64,000 nucleotides of DNA, taken from the NCBI RefSeq assembly GCF_014490665.1, contig NZ_CP061038.1:3348001-3412000 (forward strand), in the 5' to 3' direction. Position numbers and translations under genes: made by a program. Of this stretch, positions 62,297-64,000 are shown piece by piece (within the stretch, counting starts at the first letter, position 1; the number at the start of each line of letters is the position of its first letter). Under the pieces are notes generated by a model that made no database searches, was not told where the DNA came from, and was given only the letters and a program-made list of their open reading frames with translations. Source of the stretch: Sphingomonas alpina (GTDB lineage: Bacteria; Pseudomonadota; Alphaproteobacteria; Sphingomonadales; Sphingomonadaceae).

Positions 62297-62357
62297 CCGT
62301 TCGGGCTGAGCTTGTCGAAGCCCATGCCATGCCCTTCGACAAGCTCAGGGCGAACGG
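62297..62357. repeat. REP-like inverted pair between ABC genes
   Basis: CCGTTCGGGCTGAGCTTGTCGAAG, positions 62297-62320, is mirrored at 62334-62357 with two mismatches in 24 nt. I remember closely similar TTCGGGCTGAGC/TGTCGAAG repeats as frequent in sphingomonad genomes. It sits inside the operon, between the ATPase stop and the permease start. Confidence 0.72.
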
Positions 62358-62383
62358 GGGTGGGTTGGTTCGCCGTTATCGCA

Positions 62384-63064
<681 letters not shown>

Positions 63065-63067
63065 GTT

Positions 63068-64000
63068 TCAGTCCTTTGCCGTGAGGTCGATATCGAGCCG
63101 GTCCTTGTCGACGAAACCGGTATAGGGTGAGGTGATGACGCGCTCCCCAACGTCGAGGCCTTCGAGCACTTCGATCGAATCCGGGTTGCGGCGGCCGAGA
63201 CGGACCGTGCGCTTGACCGCACTCTTGCCATCGGGCGAGACCACGAACACCCAATTGCCGCCAGTCTCGTTGTAGAAGGCGCCGGCCGGAATGAGGCGTG
63301 CCGGTGCGGGATCGCCCAGCGTCAGCTTTGCCTGCAGCGTCTGGCCGCGCTGGATCGCGGTCGGTTCGGCACCGATGAACTGCAGGTCGACCTGGAACTG
63401 GCCATTCTGGACCTGCGGATAGATTTTGGCGACGCGCGCAGGGTAGTTCCTGCCAGCCAGTTCGACATTCGCCTTTTGCCCGAGCTGAACACGGCCGAGA
63501 TAGAATTCGTCGACCCCGGCCATCAGCTTGTTGCGGCCGGGGCTGTCGATCTGGCCGATGCGCTCGCCGCGCTTCAGCGACTGGCCGACCTGGATGTCGA
63601 AGCCGGACAGCTTGCCGCCAACCGGTGCGCGCAGGTTGAGCGCCTCGAGGCTCGACCGGGCGAGCGCCAGGCTCGACTGGAGCGAGGCGGACGAGGCCCG
63701 CTGTTGAGAGAGCTGGCTGCCCTGCAGCCGCTCGTCGGTCGCCTGGCCGCGGCGCAGCACGGCAAGGCGCTGCTGTTCGTAACGATACTGATCCTGCGTG
63801 TCGGCGAACTGACGCCCGGCGACGAAGCCCCGCGCAGCAAGTGGTGCCTCGCGCTCATATTGGCGGCGCGCCTTGTCGGCGGACAGGCCGGCCTCGAGCA
63901 CCGAGCGCTGGTTGGCGAGGCGAGTCTGGGACAGCGCCAGTTCCTGGCTGCGCATATTGTTGATCTGCTGCTCGACTTCGGTCTGACGCGCGAGCACCGA
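63068..64000 (-). CDS. HlyD/MacA-type adaptor, N-terminus outside the window
   Basis: The first about 310 visible residues of the C-terminal part of an adaptor. A coiled-coil region rich in Gln/Arg/Ala (REAPLAARGFVAGRQFADTQ), a lipoyl-like half LRAPVGGKLSGFDIQVGQSL and a barrel with GVDEFYLGRVQLGQKANVEL are visible; the protein ends IDLTAKD. The open frame continues beyond position 64000, so the gene is partial and the apparent GTG start at 63997 is not a real start. First of three genes in an ABC efflux operon. Confidence 0.85.
   Translation of the reverse strand, partial: SVLARQTEVEQQINNMRSQELALSQTRLANQRSVLEAGLSADKARRQYEREAPLAARGFVAGRQFADTQDQYRYEQQRLAVLRRGQATDERLQGSQLSQQRASSASLQSSLALARSSLEALNLRAPVGGKLSGFDIQVGQSLKRGERIGQIDSPGRNKLMAGVDEFYLGRVQLGQKANVELAGRNYPARVAKIYPQVQNGQFQVDLQFIGAEPTAIQRGQTLQAKLTLGDPAPARLIPAGAFYNETGGNWVFVVSPDGKSAVKRTVRLGRRNPDSIEVLEGLDVGERVITSPYTGFVDKDRLDIDLTAKD

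Overview
The window is GC-rich alphaproteobacterial DNA and most resembles a free-living sphingomonad (Sphingomonas/Novosphingobium type). The reasons are the many TonB-dependent receptors (four), the FadR-type GntR and LacI control of uronate genes, a ManD mannonate dehydratase, and short inverted REP-like repeats of a kind I associate with sphingomonad intergenic DNA. I see no rRNA, tRNA, CRISPR array, insertion sequence or prophage gene. Identifications come from reading motifs, not from searches.

Left part (1-8.1 kb): a complete set for exporting a double-glycine-leader peptide. An outer-membrane efflux lipoprotein (minus strand) faces a 43-residue peptide gene, a HlyD-type adaptor and a C39-peptidase ABC exporter. 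A LytS-like histidine kinase with a LytTR response regulator, and a receiver-less winged-helix regulator, follow. Together they look like a Gram-negative counterpart of the peptide/exporter/kinase/LytTR sets of Gram-positive bacteria. 8.1-16.8 kb: dctB-dctD, diverging from an operon of dctA, a TonB receptor and a secreted SGNH hydrolase. The DctD-like protein lacks the sigma-54 contact loop. 16.8-36.7 kb: ordinary accessory genes, including a DCC-family protein with a saccharopine-dehydrogenase/DUF4166 protein, a divergently controlled XRE regulator, a siderophore-type TonB receptor with a Fur-like site, a POT peptide transporter, TetR-controlled small genes, azlCD, a GlxA-type regulator, a secreted beta-helix protein, an orphan PqqD-like protein, and a TetR-controlled OMF-EmrA-EmrB multidrug pump with two operator copies.

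37.1-59.8 kb: a polysaccharide/uronate utilization locus. Minus-strand genes run from a GH3 beta-glucosidase through a GH105 unsaturated-uronyl hydrolase, a lyase-like toroid protein, a TonB receptor, two alginate-lyase-superfamily proteins, a 42-codon bridging ORF and a frameshifted 2-keto-4-pentenoate-hydratase-like gene to a hexuronate-type MFS transporter. Plus-strand genes are manD, a LacI regulator, kduI, kduD, kdgK, another TonB receptor and a FadR-type regulator. The expected flow is polymer to oligouronides (TonB uptake), unsaturated uronate (GH105), then KduI, KduD and KdgK to KDPG. Two operator-like motifs recur at the promoters: TGACACCGGT (LacI type, four copies) and TTGT-N3-ACAA (FadR type, three copies). 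The window ends with a MacB-type efflux operon, its adaptor cut by the window edge.

The most unusual structure is a pair of non-coding elements of about 175 bp (36876-37051 and 55985-56158). They lie in opposite orientation just outside the two ends of the 37.1-55.8 kb uronate block. Each carries nine copies of GCTGTT/AACAGC, and the nine spacings agree between copies to within 2 nt although the intervening sequence has diverged. The base next to the hexamer is uniform within each copy but differs between them.
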